A stretch of 64,000 nucleotides of DNA from Leishmania mexicana MHOM/GT/2001/U1103 (taxonomy: Eukaryota; Euglenozoa; Kinetoplastea; Trypanosomatida; Trypanosomatidae), in contig NC_018336.1 of the NCBI RefSeq assembly GCF_000234665.1, positions 120,001 to 184,000 of the forward strand, in the 5' to 3' direction. The notes under the pieces were generated by a model that saw only the letters and a program-made list of their open reading frames with translations, was not told the origin of the DNA and made no database searches. Positions within the stretch are counted from its first letter, which is position 1. Each line of letters opens with the position of its first letter. The translations under genes and the position numbers were made by a program. Shown in pieces: positions 30,310 to 40,369 of the stretch.

Positions 30310-31935
30310 CTAGCTCTCCTTGTACTTGCCGTACTTCTTGTACTCTTCAATGACCGCCTTGGTGGCGGCCTTGATGTCCACAATGGGCGCGGGATACGAC
30401 GTGGGGTATTCCTCTGCCTTCCCTTGGGCACCCCGCTTCCTCGAGTAGGTACCAGTCGCCTTGTCTCTAGCCCTCGCACAGTACTCCTCCCAGTGGTGCA
30501 CGACGCTCGGCGGCACCTTCGCCAACTCCGGCACCCACTGGAAGACGAACTTGCAGTCCGGGTCGAAGCGCTCCGACTGGCGGAATGCGTTGAAGGTGCG
30601 AAAGTACGGCTGCGCGTCCGCACCCTGGCCTGAGGACCACAGCCAGCCACCGTTGTTGTTCGCGACGTCGTAGTCCACAGCCACTGTCGCAAACCACCGC
30701 TCACACTCACGCCAGTCGATTCCGAGCACCTTGACGGCAAAGTTGGAGATGACTAAGCGGCAGCGGTTGTGGCACCAGCCGGTGGCAGTCAGACACCGCA
30801 CGGCGGCGTCGACAAGCGGTACACCGGTGCGCCCCTCCTTGAACGCCTCGAAGTGCTCTGCCTTCCAGCGCCACTTGTAGTCGTCGTACGACGGCTGGAA
30901 CGGTGCATTCTGTTTCGGCTGCGTCGCCTTGACAATGTCCTTCTGGCCAATGAAGGAGTTCAGCTGCCCTTGCAAGAGCCGTGGGCGCGTGAAGGCCAGC
31001 ATCGCGTAGAATTCTCGCCACACAAGTTGTCGAGTGAACGGGTGCCCGGTGCCGAGCGCCTGCACGCTGGCGTGCCACACCTCCCGCGTCGACACCGTGC
31101 CGCACTTCATGTGCGGACTGAGGTGCGAGGTGCAGTCTCCCGCGATGTCGTCGCGGACATCTGCGTACTGCTTCAGCCTCTCCACGCAAGCTAATCGCTT
31201 CAGCCCCTCTGTACGACCGCCGTGGTCCTGCACCTGCGGCATGTGCGTGTACAGAAGCGCGGGATCCACCAGGTGATGCTCCAGGCACTTCTTCGGCTGC
31301 GACACCAGCATCGACTGCACCTTCCTCACGTTCACCAACAGCGGCTTCGCCACCTTGCGCGCATGCTCGGCCGTGAACTTGTTGTAGAACGGAGTGAAGA
31401 CGCTGTACGGCTGCTCGGAGTCCTTGACCACCTCATCCAGAGGACGCAGCGAGTAGTCGTGAGGCCCCGTCACGCACACAATGCCCTGCTTGTCCGCGTA
31501 GTCGCGCAGCAGCCGATCGCGCACGAGGGCAAACGGGGTGTAGTCCTCGTTGAACCCAAGCACTTTAACCTCATAGCCGCCGTCTCGGATGCGCCGCAGG
31601 CAATCCTCATCGCTGCCGCGCAGGCACACCAGTCCACCGTTGAGCTGCGTCGCGCCGTCCAAGTCTACGAGGGACTCGCAGAAGAACTGGAAAAAGGCGT
31701 CGCCAAAGTACGGGTTCCTCTTCTTGTCGCATTGAATTGGGTTGAAGAAGAACGCCGGCAGTACCGGGATGGAACGGCGCGCGGCCTCGTTGCAGAGCGC
31801 CTGCAGGCCGGTGTTGTCCACCACGCGCAGGTCGCGGCGGAAGAGAAACAGCGCCACCTCCTCCTGCTCCGTGTGCGACCTCTTCTCTGCCGCCGCCGAG
31901 TCGGTGGACTGGGAGCGACTGCGGCCACGCTTCAT
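30310..31935 (-). CDS. Class I CPD photolyase / cryptochrome family protein
   Basis: A 541-aa flavoprotein of the photolyase family; class I members split cyclobutane pyrimidine dimers using blue light and FAD. An N-terminal Lys/Arg/Ser-rich patch (MKRGRSRS, to about 22) could be a nuclear signal. The alpha/beta antenna domain begins ALFLFRRDLRVVDN (28-41). The helical FAD domain shows LVWREFY (305-310), EGRTGVPLVDAAVRCL (367-382), GWCHNRCRL (386-394), DWRECERWF (407-415), ANNNGGWLW (425-433) and DAQPYFRTFN (440-449), all signature blocks. Trp at 306, 414 and 431 could form the electron-transfer chain. Length is slightly above the usual 470-510. The AANNGGW-type block favours a class I repair enzyme over an animal cryptochrome, but photoreceptor function is not excluded. 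Confidence 0.93.
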   Translation of the reverse strand: MKRGRSRSQSTDSAAAEKRSHTEQEEVALFLFRRDLRVVDNTGLQALCNEAARRSIPVLPAFFFNPIQCDKKRNPYFGDAFFQFFCESLVDLDGATQLNGGLVCLRGSDEDCLRRIRDGGYEVKVLGFNEDYTPFALVRDRLLRDYADKQGIVCVTGPHDYSLRPLDEVVKDSEQPYSVFTPFYNKFTAEHARKVAKPLLVNVRKVQSMLVSQPKKCLEHHLVDPALLYTHMPQVQDHGGRTEGLKRLACVERLKQYADVRDDIAGDCTSHLSPHMKCGTVSTREVWHASVQALGTGHPFTRQLVWREFYAMLAFTRPRLLQGQLNSFIGQKDIVKATQPKQNAPFQPSYDDYKWRWKAEHFEAFKEGRTGVPLVDAAVRCLTATGWCHNRCRLVISNFAVKVLGIDWRECERWFATVAVDYDVANNNGGWLWSSGQGADAQPYFRTFNAFRQSERFDPDCKFVFQWVPELAKVPPSVVHHWEEYCARARDKATGTYSRKRGAQGKAEEYPTSYPAPIVDIKAATKAVIEEYKKYGKYKES

Positions 31936-33005
31936 CTTAGTGGACGCTCGTGCGGAAGCGGCGGCAAAGGCCGATGGGCGTGTACGGCCTGCACGACCAC
32001 GCTGCGAGATCAGAAGGACGAGAGAGACGTACGTCTTGGCGTCGTGGTGTATGAGAGACGGTCAGGGCTGTCGCGCCTGGGATACGGGGTGGGGGAAGGG
32101 GTCGGGTCGGGGGCAAGCAAGAAGGCAAGGCAGCGCCTCACCGCTGAGTTTTTGTGCTATCCAAACTTTGCGCTCCGTCGCGCGCCGCCCCGCTTCCAGA
32201 GACGCGGGTACGCGTTTGGCGTGTGTATCGGTATGCGAGTGCGTATGGGCGTGCGCGCCGGCACGCATGCGAGGACTCCTGAGGGGGAGGAGGAGAAGCA
32301 ACCGTCGATGAAAGGTGGGAAGGCAGGGGGAGGGCAGCGGACAAGCGATTCTACAGACAACACACCTGCAAAGGTAGTTGAGGGGGAATGAAGCACGCAA
32401 GTCGTCACCCTCGTAACACGGCAGCACGCAACCGCCAACCGGGCGACAGGGTGCATGACTGCTCGCGCCTCATACGTCGTCCGTGGAGGACGGCGGCTCG
32501 CCGTCGGCTGCACCTCTGCCGCGATCGACTGGCCGATTCAAGTCTGCGCACTTTCCCGCACTGCCAAGAGGACACAAATAAGGGACGCCATGTGTCCTGC
32601 CGCTCTGTGCGGAATTTTTTCTTTGCTTCGTGCGGATGCTGTTACCCGTTTACACCCTTCTGGAGCAGAGGCAGCCAGGGGGAGAAGGAAAGGGAAAGAG
32701 GACGATGGGGGCAGCGGCAGCAGCAGCGTCAGTGGCAGCGAGGTGAAAAAAGAAGGCACCCTCCCCCCTCCCCACGCTCCGCCTCTCTCAGACGCAAATC
32801 CCACATGTCCACACAAGGCGGCGCACACACAAGTGACGATATGAGTCCGAAGAAAAAAGTTTTTGTCGCCACAACATCCGCGCCTGCTCCGCTCGCGGCC
32901 GCCCCTATCCCCCTCACAGTCACTCCTCGTTTTGCGCGCCGTTCGTGATGGCGATGTGTACAGGGGGACTCGCAGCAGCTCAGTGATATCTTGTCTGCGC
33001 TGTGC
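31936..33005. other. Intergenic region
   Basis: About 1.1 kb; short low-complexity tracts only, no gene or dispersed repeat. Confidence 0.65.
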
Positions 33006-34997
33006 TCACAAGCAACGATGCAGCAGGCGATGAAGTGGGTACGCATCGGCTCTCATGCCTTCGGCAGGCACCGGTAGGCCCCCCTCGTCACGGTGAACGT
33101 GACGGGCAGCGATATCACAGCCCTCAGCTGCCGTGTGCACCTCCCCGCAGAACACGGCCACCAGCACACGCAGGCCCGCAAGAGGAGTGGCTGGTGTGGT
33201 AGGAGTGCGCAGTAATAGCCGTTGCAGCAGCTCCGCAAAGCTGCCAGAGGCCCCGGGAAAGTGTTTGGGCACTCGAACAATACTGGGAGACGAGTTCACG
33301 CGTGGCAGCGGTGCTGCTTCGTCACCCCTGCTCGCGCATGCCAACGTGTCTTGCCCTTGTGCAAGCCCCCTTGTAACCTCATCTGTCCAAGCCTGCATAT
33401 CGGCCCCGCACTGGGGAGGCAGCAATAGAACACCCAGTGTTTCGCTGTACTCCTCCACCACAACACCCCTGCGTTCTTGTAAAACGCGTAGCTCCGGGGC
33501 GCCACGGACACTTTTGCCGCCGGCGGCTGACGCGAAGCGGGCGCGACGCGTATTTCGAGAGCTGCGCAAGCGCACAGGCGCTGTCGTGAGCTCCAGCTCT
33601 TGCACCTCCACAAGTGCGCCAAACAGCGGGAACAAGCGGGCGAGAGAGAGAGGCAGCATACCTGGTCCTTTCCTGCGCGCCGCCAACCCCGATGCCGGCG
33701 CTGTAGTAGCCATGCACTCGAGGCGAAGCTGAGAGACGGTGCCAAGACGCTCTGCGACGATGCGGGCTGCCAGTGCCCACATGCTCGCTGCGGAGGAACT
33801 GAGAACGCAACGAATAGCCTCCTTGCGCTGGCGGCGACTCGTGCGTGAGGGTGTAGTGCGGTGGGCAGCCGATTGTGCCGTTGCTACCGGCAGCTGGACG
33901 GTTTCAGGCGTCGCAGCTGCAGCTTTCGCGCCTTCCACCACGTCGCACCGCTTTCTAGACATCTGGGGGCTGTCATGCGCGTCGTTGACGCTGCGGCGAG
34001 CGGCGCGGAGACGACGGAGGGCGCAGCGCTTCTCTGTGGTGTCGTTCGATGCAAACAACGACAACGGCGGGGTGCAACGTCCGAGTTGCTCCGGCGTTGG
34101 CGTTGGCGTAGCTTTCGACGCCGGTGCAGCTGTTGCAGCCCCTTCCTTATTTTCATCTCTTCCGCTATCATCCGCTGCGTGCGTGGCTGGCGCGAAATTA
34201 CCGCAATCACCAGACCCCGCCCTGTCGTCGGAGAGTGCTGTGTACCAGTAGCGCCGCAACGCTGAGGCCCGTGAGATCTCTCGCGCGAGCCGCAGAATCT
34301 TCCGCGTCGTACACCGCCGTCTCCAGACACCTCGCCGGGTTCGAGAAACCGTGGTGGACGTAGTCATCGGCAAGGGGAGCCCCCGCGGAGGCAGTCGTTT
34401 CTCTTCCGTCCGCACACGTTTCTGTGCGCTCGTTTCGCCTTCGCTGCCGGCGCCTGTGGCGGCACTGTGCAGTGTGGACGCGGTGCCAGAGCGGCCGTGT
34501 TTGCGCTCCACGTCCTCCTGCTGCCGCTTGGCACGCAGCTCTTGGTAGCGCGACGTGAGAGTTGCCGAAATCGCCACCTCGCGTGCCCGCTGCATCTCTC
34601 TAGCCGCCGGCACCGCTGGGAGTTGCGTGTGCGTCTTGAGCACCGTTACAGCAGAGGTTGACGAATTTATTGATTGCTTAGAAGCCTTGCGGGGGCTCGA
34701 GGACGCAGTTCTTGACCGCGCCGGCAGCTCTAGGGACCTGTGGGATGCGTCCAGCTCCGACCCCTTCCTCCTTGCCTTCGCCTTCTCGCGTGCCGCAGAC
34801 TCTGCCTTGTGGGCCTGCACCCCCAGCATGAGTGGATTCACTCCTCGCTCCACAGCCTCCACCATCTTCGACGGCGGCACTGCTGAAGACGTCGATCCAT
34901 GGCGCCGGTGGACTTTCGCCAGCGTCGTGTGCTCTGGTGCGGTGACAAAGCCGCGGTGGCGCTCGAGGAGGTTGTCCAAGACAGAGCCGGCATCCAT
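33006..34997 (-). CDS. Basic low-complexity hypothetical protein (663 aa)
   Basis: First ATG at 34997 (MDAGSVLDNLLERHRGF); upstream in-frame codons lack ATG and begin with TTG. Residues 1-60 are moderately conserved in appearance. About 60-410 is Ala/Ser/Thr/Arg-rich with many basic patches (RRGVWRRRCTTRK, SRRQRKEAIR). From about 415 a more ordered region follows (MWALAARIVAERLG, LARLFPLFGALVEVQELEL, RVLVAVFCGEVHTA) extending to the C-terminus. The composition suggests a nucleic-acid-associated or scaffold protein, but nothing recognisable supports a function. Confidence 0.68.
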   Translation of the reverse strand: MDAGSVLDNLLERHRGFVTAPEHTTLAKVHRRHGSTSSAVPPSKMVEAVERGVNPLMLGVQAHKAESAAREKAKARRKGSELDASHRSLELPARSRTASSSPRKASKQSINSSTSAVTVLKTHTQLPAVPAAREMQRAREVAISATLTSRYQELRAKRQQEDVERKHGRSGTASTLHSAATGAGSEGETSAQKRVRTEEKRLPPRGLPLPMTTSTTVSRTRRGVWRRRCTTRKILRLAREISRASALRRYWYTALSDDRAGSGDCGNFAPATHAADDSGRDENKEGAATAAPASKATPTPTPEQLGRCTPPLSLFASNDTTEKRCALRRLRAARRSVNDAHDSPQMSRKRCDVVEGAKAAAATPETVQLPVATAQSAAHRTTPSRTSRRQRKEAIRCVLSSSAASMWALAARIVAERLGTVSQLRLECMATTAPASGLAARRKGPGMLPLSLARLFPLFGALVEVQELELTTAPVRLRSSRNTRRARFASAAGGKSVRGAPELRVLQERRGVVVEEYSETLGVLLLPPQCGADMQAWTDEVTRGLAQGQDTLACASRGDEAAPLPRVNSSPSIVRVPKHFPGASGSFAELLQRLLLRTPTTPATPLAGLRVLVAVFCGEVHTAAEGCDIAARHVHRDEGGLPVPAEGMRADAYPLHRLLHRCL

Positions 34998-35770
34998 GAT
35001 GCAGTTGTTGGTGTGCGCGTGTGCTTGCGCGCACAAGTCCTCGATTGCTCTGTTGTGATGCAGCTGGCCTACAGTTGTCCTTCAAGTCTTCGCTTCCGCG
35101 CCTGCTCCGGTGGCGGGTGACCAACGCGGTGCGGGCAAGCGCTCCTCTGCAAAGTCGCAGCAGAAGCAGCGGCTGTATTCTAAAAGAAAGCAGGCAGAGT
35201 CAAATGACGGCGAGGACGTGCGCTAGTACGCAGAGCACGAGAAAGCGCGGGGAGCAGCATGGGGGACATGTGGGGCGCATGAGCCTAGAAGAGGGGCAGT
35301 GAGCCGCGCGGTGGCATGTGTGACGTCAGCTCGTGAGATCCCTCGAATGCGCAGCGACAGTCCCTCTGGCGGTCCTTGTCGTCAAAGTAGAAAAGCACAC
35401 GCTTGGCGTGCAAGCATGTGTCTCTGTGTGTGTACGTGTGTGTGAAGCTATCGCCGTGTGGTGGGCACAACTCACAACAGACGCTGGCGAACTCCAGAGA
35501 AATCGATCACGTCGGCGGTGGTGGACTGGAACCACCACGCCGACACGCATCCTGGTCCTCATCCGCTGCGTCTGTGCCTCTGCGCTAAACCCACGCAGGA
35601 ACCTCCTTGGCGTGCAACGGACCTTCATGGTGGAGGGAGGGGAAGGGATCTCCGAAACGCCATCGGTGCTTGACACAAAAGGCAGGAACACGGGCATGTG
35701 CGTATGTATGCGTGCGTGCTTAAGCGCTGCCCCCCACCCTGCACGTGTGGACACCACTCCGCGGCCCACG
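34998..35770. other. Intergenic region
   Basis: About 0.77 kb; GT-rich near 35420-35450. No gene supported. Confidence 0.65.
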
Positions 35771-38700
35771 TCACGCGTACCACTGTATGAGTTGTACCGG
35801 CGAGCACGACAGCGGATCGAAAAGCAACGTCTCTAGCTCTCGCACGGCACGTCCTTGTCCAAGGTCAAACACGCGCTGATGGCGACTGTGGGCCCGCTTT
35901 CGCGGCAGCTCGTCTCGGTGAAGCAATGCGCTGCGGCGAAGCAGATCATCCGCTACCTCAGGAGGGGCGAGCAGGTAGTTAAGTGCGCGAGAAGCAGAAG
36001 CGGTGTCACCAACCAGGGAGACGGCAGTCCAGTTGGCACCGGGCACCACCACGGGTAGCGTATATTCGTCCGCGTTGTCGAGAGTGGCAAGAGCGGCGCC
36101 GCCGCCAGTCTCGCTCGTCGTCGGCGGAAAGCAGCACCACACAGGTGCCACCATGCACCCGAATCGCTGTGCGAAGAAGGCGGATGACGACACAACACCG
36201 ACGCGTGCCACACCCGGTATGCGCAACGCGCCGCCGCCTCTGCGCTGCAGCCACCGGTACTGCAGCAGGACCGTCCCCACGCTGCTGTGTAGGGTAGGGA
36301 GCTTGCGATCTGTGTGTGCCGCCCGCACAAAGACACGGCACGCCGCATTCGAGACATTACCATAGTATTCCAGTATGTGCAGGTACGAGGGAAGTGGCGC
36401 ACTCGCCGGCGCCACAGCGGCAGACGTGCCGTCCGTTGGCGTGCGACTGCGCTTTGTGCCCTGCCTCGTCACCCGAGCCTTTTTTGGAGTGGGTCGGCGC
36501 CGCTGCTGCGCCGCTGCTGAAGGGCGGGACAGCCCATAGTCCAGAGGGTAGGCAGGACGGCCTAGCAGGTGAAGGAGGGTGACGCGATCCTTGAAGCCAA
36601 GCGCACGGCACCGCCCCCGCGCGGCGGCACCGCTACGCGTTGTTTCAGCCCTCGGTGGTGCCATGAGAAGAAACCCAAAGAAGCGACGAGCCAGCTGGAA
36701 GTGGGCGCGACGCGCCTGCCACGACAGTAGGCACCTACGTCGGAGCGAAGGGGTGGCCACGGCACGCTTCGCGACTGGGGATGCGGCAGACCTAGCAGCG
36801 GCGCCACGGATGCGGGTGCACGAGTCACGGCTCCCGCTCGCAGGAACGCGGTAGAGAAGCGCAAGGCGCCATGCGTACGGAGCCGTCCCTCCTTCCCCGG
36901 ACTCGTTGCGGTGCGGATCTGGTAGAAACGGAGAGGAGAAGCTGGGGTAGGCCACGAGGGAGAGGCGCGGCGAAGCCCACTGAGGGTCATGCGCAGCAGT
37001 CCTTGACCCTGCCACCGTCGCACCAGTTCTTGGCGCGGTTTTTCGGGGTGGAGACGTGGACGGCGTTCCCCGGCGAACGCGCGGGTTACAGCGGGGGCGA
37101 AATGAACGCAGCTGCAACCGCCGGTAGACACGGGCGCAGCGCTGAAAAGCACCCTTGAGCGTCGAGAGCGCCTCAGACTCCGGCTGAGAAGAGGACGCGG
37201 AGGGGTCGCACCGCCAGTACTCAAACACAGAGGCGCGTGTCGGGCTCAGCGAGCACGGGCTCCAGGATGAGACAAGCCGAATTCGCAACTGTGACGTAGC
37301 GCGGCGTGTGAAGTGCACCGGGCCTTCACTGAAGAGAAAAATCGCCGTAGAAGTGACTGCGGCTTTGGCGCGCAGTGAAGCAACCAGCACCACTGGCACC
37401 ACGCGCGTGTGACGAGAGAGAGTGCTAACAGAGTCGCGGCACTGGTCGGCTGCCTTCAGGGCAGCATTCCCAAGGCATGCCGCGCCTGCACACCACATGT
37501 GTCCATGCACGACAGTTGCACAAGTTTGTTGTGTGCGCTGATGGCGTGCCGTCGGAGAAAGTGCAAAGACCACCCCAGAAGGTGCGGCGCCAACGTCCTC
37601 CACATCAGAATGCAGTCCGAGCAATGCAAGGAGGCTGGTCAGCGCAGATGAGACAGCAGACGCGGCGTCATGCGGCGAATCAGGTGAAGTGCGCACTCCA
37701 CCACTGAATGGCCACTCCTTCCGCGGCGTCAGCGCGTACACGCAGTGATGCGAAAGGTCGGCCAGCATCGTTGCAGCTGGGGCGGACGCAATTAGCGACG
37801 CCTGCGCGTGTGATGGCGGGCCATTCCCTGTAGTGGGGCTGCAGAAGAGTCGCCGGCGCTGCTGCACCGCGAGCGCGGTCACCCAACGCTGCAAAAATCG
37901 ATGATCTTTTCGCGCGGGCTCACATGGTATGGCGAGCCGAATCACGCATGATGCGCAGAGGCGCAGACGTCTTGCGCGCCAGCTTTCACATGGCGCTGTG
38001 GAGCTGAGCGCTGCATCACCACCATGCTGCGAGGGGATCGATGATGTTGCTGCCGTCAACGATACGTGCGTGACGCTGGGTTGTATGGCAAGAAAAACAA
38101 TACGGTAGTGGAAGCGCTTCGCCAGACGCGAGTGCGATGGAAGCCACTGCGTCACCACCTTGCGTACAGCCTTGATGGCAGGCGGGCGTGCTTTGCGCGC
38201 CGCAGTTGACGCGTCGGACGTATGTCGTTTACGCCTGCAGCAGCCGCAGAGCCCAATCGGCCGCCCGTACTCGAGTGCGAGCTGCCGAGTGAGATGCCGC
38301 CGTCGCGCCACCGGCCGCCGGCGGTACCACAGCCGACGCCGACGGCGCAGCCAGAGGACCCACTGCGCGTGTGACAAAAGGCGTTGATGTGTTCGCTTGA
38401 TGCGCAGTCGCCGCAGCCGGGCTTGCTGCTGGGGAGTGAGGGCGGTGCGTTCCTTCGCGGCGCGCCGCGAGACGTCGTCGGCAGAGCTGCAATGCGACCC
38501 CAGCTCCGTCATCCAGAGGTAGGTGCGGTCGCGAATCTCCTGCGCGGAGAAGCCCATGGCGCGCAGCGGGGCACCGCTACGGCTGCTGCTCGTGGTTAAA
38601 TGTAGAAGTCCGCCGGCAAGCTCGTCGGCATCGCTCCTGGTCCTCTTTTTCGTTTTGCGTGCCATCCGTTTCTCTCGTTCTGCCCGTGCCTTGATCTCTT

Positions 38701-38947
38701 GAAGGACGCGTGACACTGGCACATTCGCGGAGGCGGGGCGGCGGTACGCCGGCGTCGCCGCGGCCACGTGTATCAGAGAAGAAGAGGTAGCGGCTTCTGC
38801 CTCACTCACAGTGGTGTGGGTCGCCGATGAAATGGTGGCCGGTGTCGTGCGCAGCTGGCGTACTGCGGATGTCGGCCGACGAAACACAAGGGCCGAAAAG
38901 GCGGCAACATCCGCCTGACGCTCGTGGAACAGAGCCGCGGCATCCAT
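35771..38947 (-). CDS. Divergent POP1-like protein (RNase P/MRP subunit family)
   Basis: A 1058-aa very basic protein. POP1 is the largest protein of eukaryotic RNase P and RNase MRP and binds their RNA. The start MDAAALFHERQADVAAF matches the POP1 N-terminal motif (AASFxxARxxEI). An Arg-rich block follows (about 180-225, RLRRLRIKRTHQRLLSHAQW and beyond), ending in LEYGRPIG. WLPSHSRLAKRFHYR (near 270-285) matches the POP1 core motif THIWHAKRFHM, keeping AKRFH. A downstream WRARRLRLCASC aligns with the next conserved POP1 block. A C-terminal PAYPLDYGLSRPSAAAQQRR followed by PTPKKARV resembles the POPLD domain. ATG 38947 is chosen because the first AG after the pyrimidine tract lies at about 38977, after the earlier ATG at 38998. 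The family call rests on short motifs recognised by eye. Confidence 0.72.
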   Translation of the reverse strand: MDAAALFHERQADVAAFSALVFRRPTSAVRQLRTTPATISSATHTTVSEAEAATSSSLIHVAAATPAYRRPASANVPVSRVLQEIKARAEREKRMARKTKKRTRSDADELAGGLLHLTTSSSRSGAPLRAMGFSAQEIRDRTYLWMTELGSHCSSADDVSRRAAKERTALTPQQQARLRRLRIKRTHQRLLSHAQWVLWLRRRRRLWYRRRPVARRRHLTRQLALEYGRPIGLCGCCRRKRHTSDASTAARKARPPAIKAVRKVVTQWLPSHSRLAKRFHYRIVFLAIQPSVTHVSLTAATSSIPSQHGGDAALSSTAPCESWRARRLRLCASCVIRLAIPCEPARKDHRFLQRWVTALAVQQRRRLFCSPTTGNGPPSHAQASLIASAPAATMLADLSHHCVYALTPRKEWPFSGGVRTSPDSPHDAASAVSSALTSLLALLGLHSDVEDVGAAPSGVVFALSPTARHQRTQQTCATVVHGHMWCAGAACLGNAALKAADQCRDSVSTLSRHTRVVPVVLVASLRAKAAVTSTAIFLFSEGPVHFTRRATSQLRIRLVSSWSPCSLSPTRASVFEYWRCDPSASSSQPESEALSTLKGAFQRCARVYRRLQLRSFRPRCNPRVRRGTPSTSPPRKTAPRTGATVAGSRTAAHDPQWASPRLSLVAYPSFSSPFLPDPHRNESGEGGTAPYAWRLALLYRVPASGSRDSCTRIRGAAARSAASPVAKRAVATPSLRRRCLLSWQARRAHFQLARRFFGFLLMAPPRAETTRSGAAARGRCRALGFKDRVTLLHLLGRPAYPLDYGLSRPSAAAQQRRRPTPKKARVTRQGTKRSRTPTDGTSAAVAPASAPLPSYLHILEYYGNVSNAACRVFVRAAHTDRKLPTLHSSVGTVLLQYRWLQRRGGGALRIPGVARVGVVSSSAFFAQRFGCMVAPVWCCFPPTTSETGGGAALATLDNADEYTLPVVVPGANWTAVSLVGDTASASRALNYLLAPPEVADDLLRRSALLHRDELPRKRAHSRHQRVFDLGQGRAVRELETLLFDPLSCSPVQLIQWYA

Positions 38948-39454
38948 GTCGTATTGCCATGCAAAAATTTGGCTGGCTTCCCAGCCACAGCAGTGCATGA
39001 GTGGCGCACCGAGAGGAAGAGGAAGAGGGTGGAGGAGAAGGGATGCGATGGGATAGGCGCGGGTCGGTGAATTCCCTTTTAAGCCACCTCACAGGTTTCG
39101 CACGGATGCCGCCGTGCTTGGAGGTCGCCGCAGCCACGACAGTGACGTGTTAAGGAGAGGAAGGAAAAGAAAAGGTAGCAACGGTGGATCAGAGAAGGGG
39201 AGGAAGAGCAAGACAGTCGCCCCCCCCCCTTCCTACGTCGCTTGGCCTCTTCGTGCGTCGTCCGCACGCACATTAACGCCGCGCATTGTCATGGGCGAAG
39301 ACACATGTGTGGGGTACGCTAGAGGGACCAGGAAAAGGTGGGAAAAGAGGTGGTGGGACAACAGAACGCATACACCCCAGCGTGTGTGGGTGCACGCGCA
39401 ACCATCACAAGAACCTCAGTAAGGTCACTTCCCCCTTTTCCTCCTCCAAGGTCC
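38948..39454. other. Intergenic region
   Basis: About 0.5 kb containing the pyrimidine tract above; nothing else recognised. Confidence 0.65.
38977..39040 (-). promoter_or_regulatory. Inferred spliced-leader acceptor of the POP1-like gene
   Basis: Minus strand: CTTCTCCTCCACCCTCTTCC continuing as pyrimidines, then no AG until GGGAAG at 38978-38977. This excludes the in-frame ATG at 38998 from the mRNA and gives a 5'UTR of about 29 nt to ATG 38947. An alternative upstream acceptor cannot be excluded. Confidence 0.5.
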
Positions 39455-40369
39455 TCAACCTGACGCTGGTGTGTACTCGGCCGCCGCGTTGCGCCAGTAC
39501 ACCGTGACAGGAGGCGGGCCATGCTGCTGCCACTCCTCCAGAAGGGCAGCCATCTCGGCAGCGCGCGGGATGCCCAAGTGCTTACCAGAGGATGTCACGA
39601 TGAATACCGGCAGCAAGCGCTTCAGCTTTTCGTGGTAATGCTCCACCACTTCGCGCAGTAGCACTGCTTCAAGCTGCCGCTCGACTGCGGCGGCCTGCGG
39701 CGCAGCAGTCTCAGCGGAAGGTTGGGGCCCCTTCGATGTAAGCTGTGCCAGCGCCGAAGCGCGATACTGTACGCACGTGTACTCGTAGCAGCGCAGCAGC
39801 CCTTCCTCGCCGACGGCCTCCAGCTTGTCTGAGTCGCTTACGTAATCTCGGACCGCCACCCAGCTGCTGCTTTTCGTCGCTGCCTCCACGCCATCGCTCA
39901 GCGCGGGCACAAACCAGCGCATGCCCCGCTTCACCTCCTTCGAGTACGAGATGGCATCCAGTGAGGTAAGCAGCAGCTGCGTCACCTGCTGCGCACTCCC
40001 TTCTGCCTCGCCGGCGTTGGCACGCGGCAGAGGGACCCAAAAAAGACGTGGGTCCGTGCTCGCTGCGTGGGCCACCAGTGCTGCCGCCTCGGCCGCCGTG
40101 AAGGACTTCACTCGGTCCAGGAGAGTGCCGGCGACGTCGTACTTGTGGTCTGCCACGTCGTGTAGCATGCCCACTAGTATAATCCGGTACAACATACCGG
40201 CTTTTTCCCCGGGTGCCACAGTGGCGGTAGTGTCCATGAGGTACAGCAGGATTGCCTGCTCCGTCACCTTCCGCATATGGCCAAGGCCGTGCGAAGCATC
40301 GCGGCCGGCGCAGGCAGAGGCAACAAAAGACGTGCAGCGATCCCACAGCTCGTAGTGCAGCGCCTCCAT
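39455..40369 (-). CDS. HD-domain phosphohydrolase-like protein
   Basis: A 304-aa member of the HD metal-dependent hydrolase superfamily, closest in pattern to the small bacterial YedJ/YpgQ group. Metal-binding residues are visible: H27 and H31 in ASHGLGHMRKV, the HD pair H70-D71 in GMLHDVADHKYD, and a later Asp in VSDSDKLEAVGEEG. ATG 40369 starts MEALHYELWDRC. The C-terminal half carries an Ala/Gln-rich insertion (about 210-230), then helices with HYHEKLKRLLPVF and a Pro-rich end (GPPPVTVYWRNAA). The superfamily hydrolyses phosphoester bonds, often of nucleotides; the substrate here is unknown. Presence in a trypanosomatid could reflect old transfer from bacteria, which is an inference. Confidence 0.82.
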   Translation of the reverse strand: MEALHYELWDRCTSFVASACAGRDASHGLGHMRKVTEQAILLYLMDTTATVAPGEKAGMLYRIILVGMLHDVADHKYDVAGTLLDRVKSFTAAEAAALVAHAASTDPRLFWVPLPRANAGEAEGSAQQVTQLLLTSLDAISYSKEVKRGMRWFVPALSDGVEAATKSSSWVAVRDYVSDSDKLEAVGEEGLLRCYEYTCVQYRASALAQLTSKGPQPSAETAAPQAAAVERQLEAVLLREVVEHYHEKLKRLLPVFIVTSSGKHLGIPRAAEMAALLEEWQQHGPPPVTVYWRNAAAEYTPASG

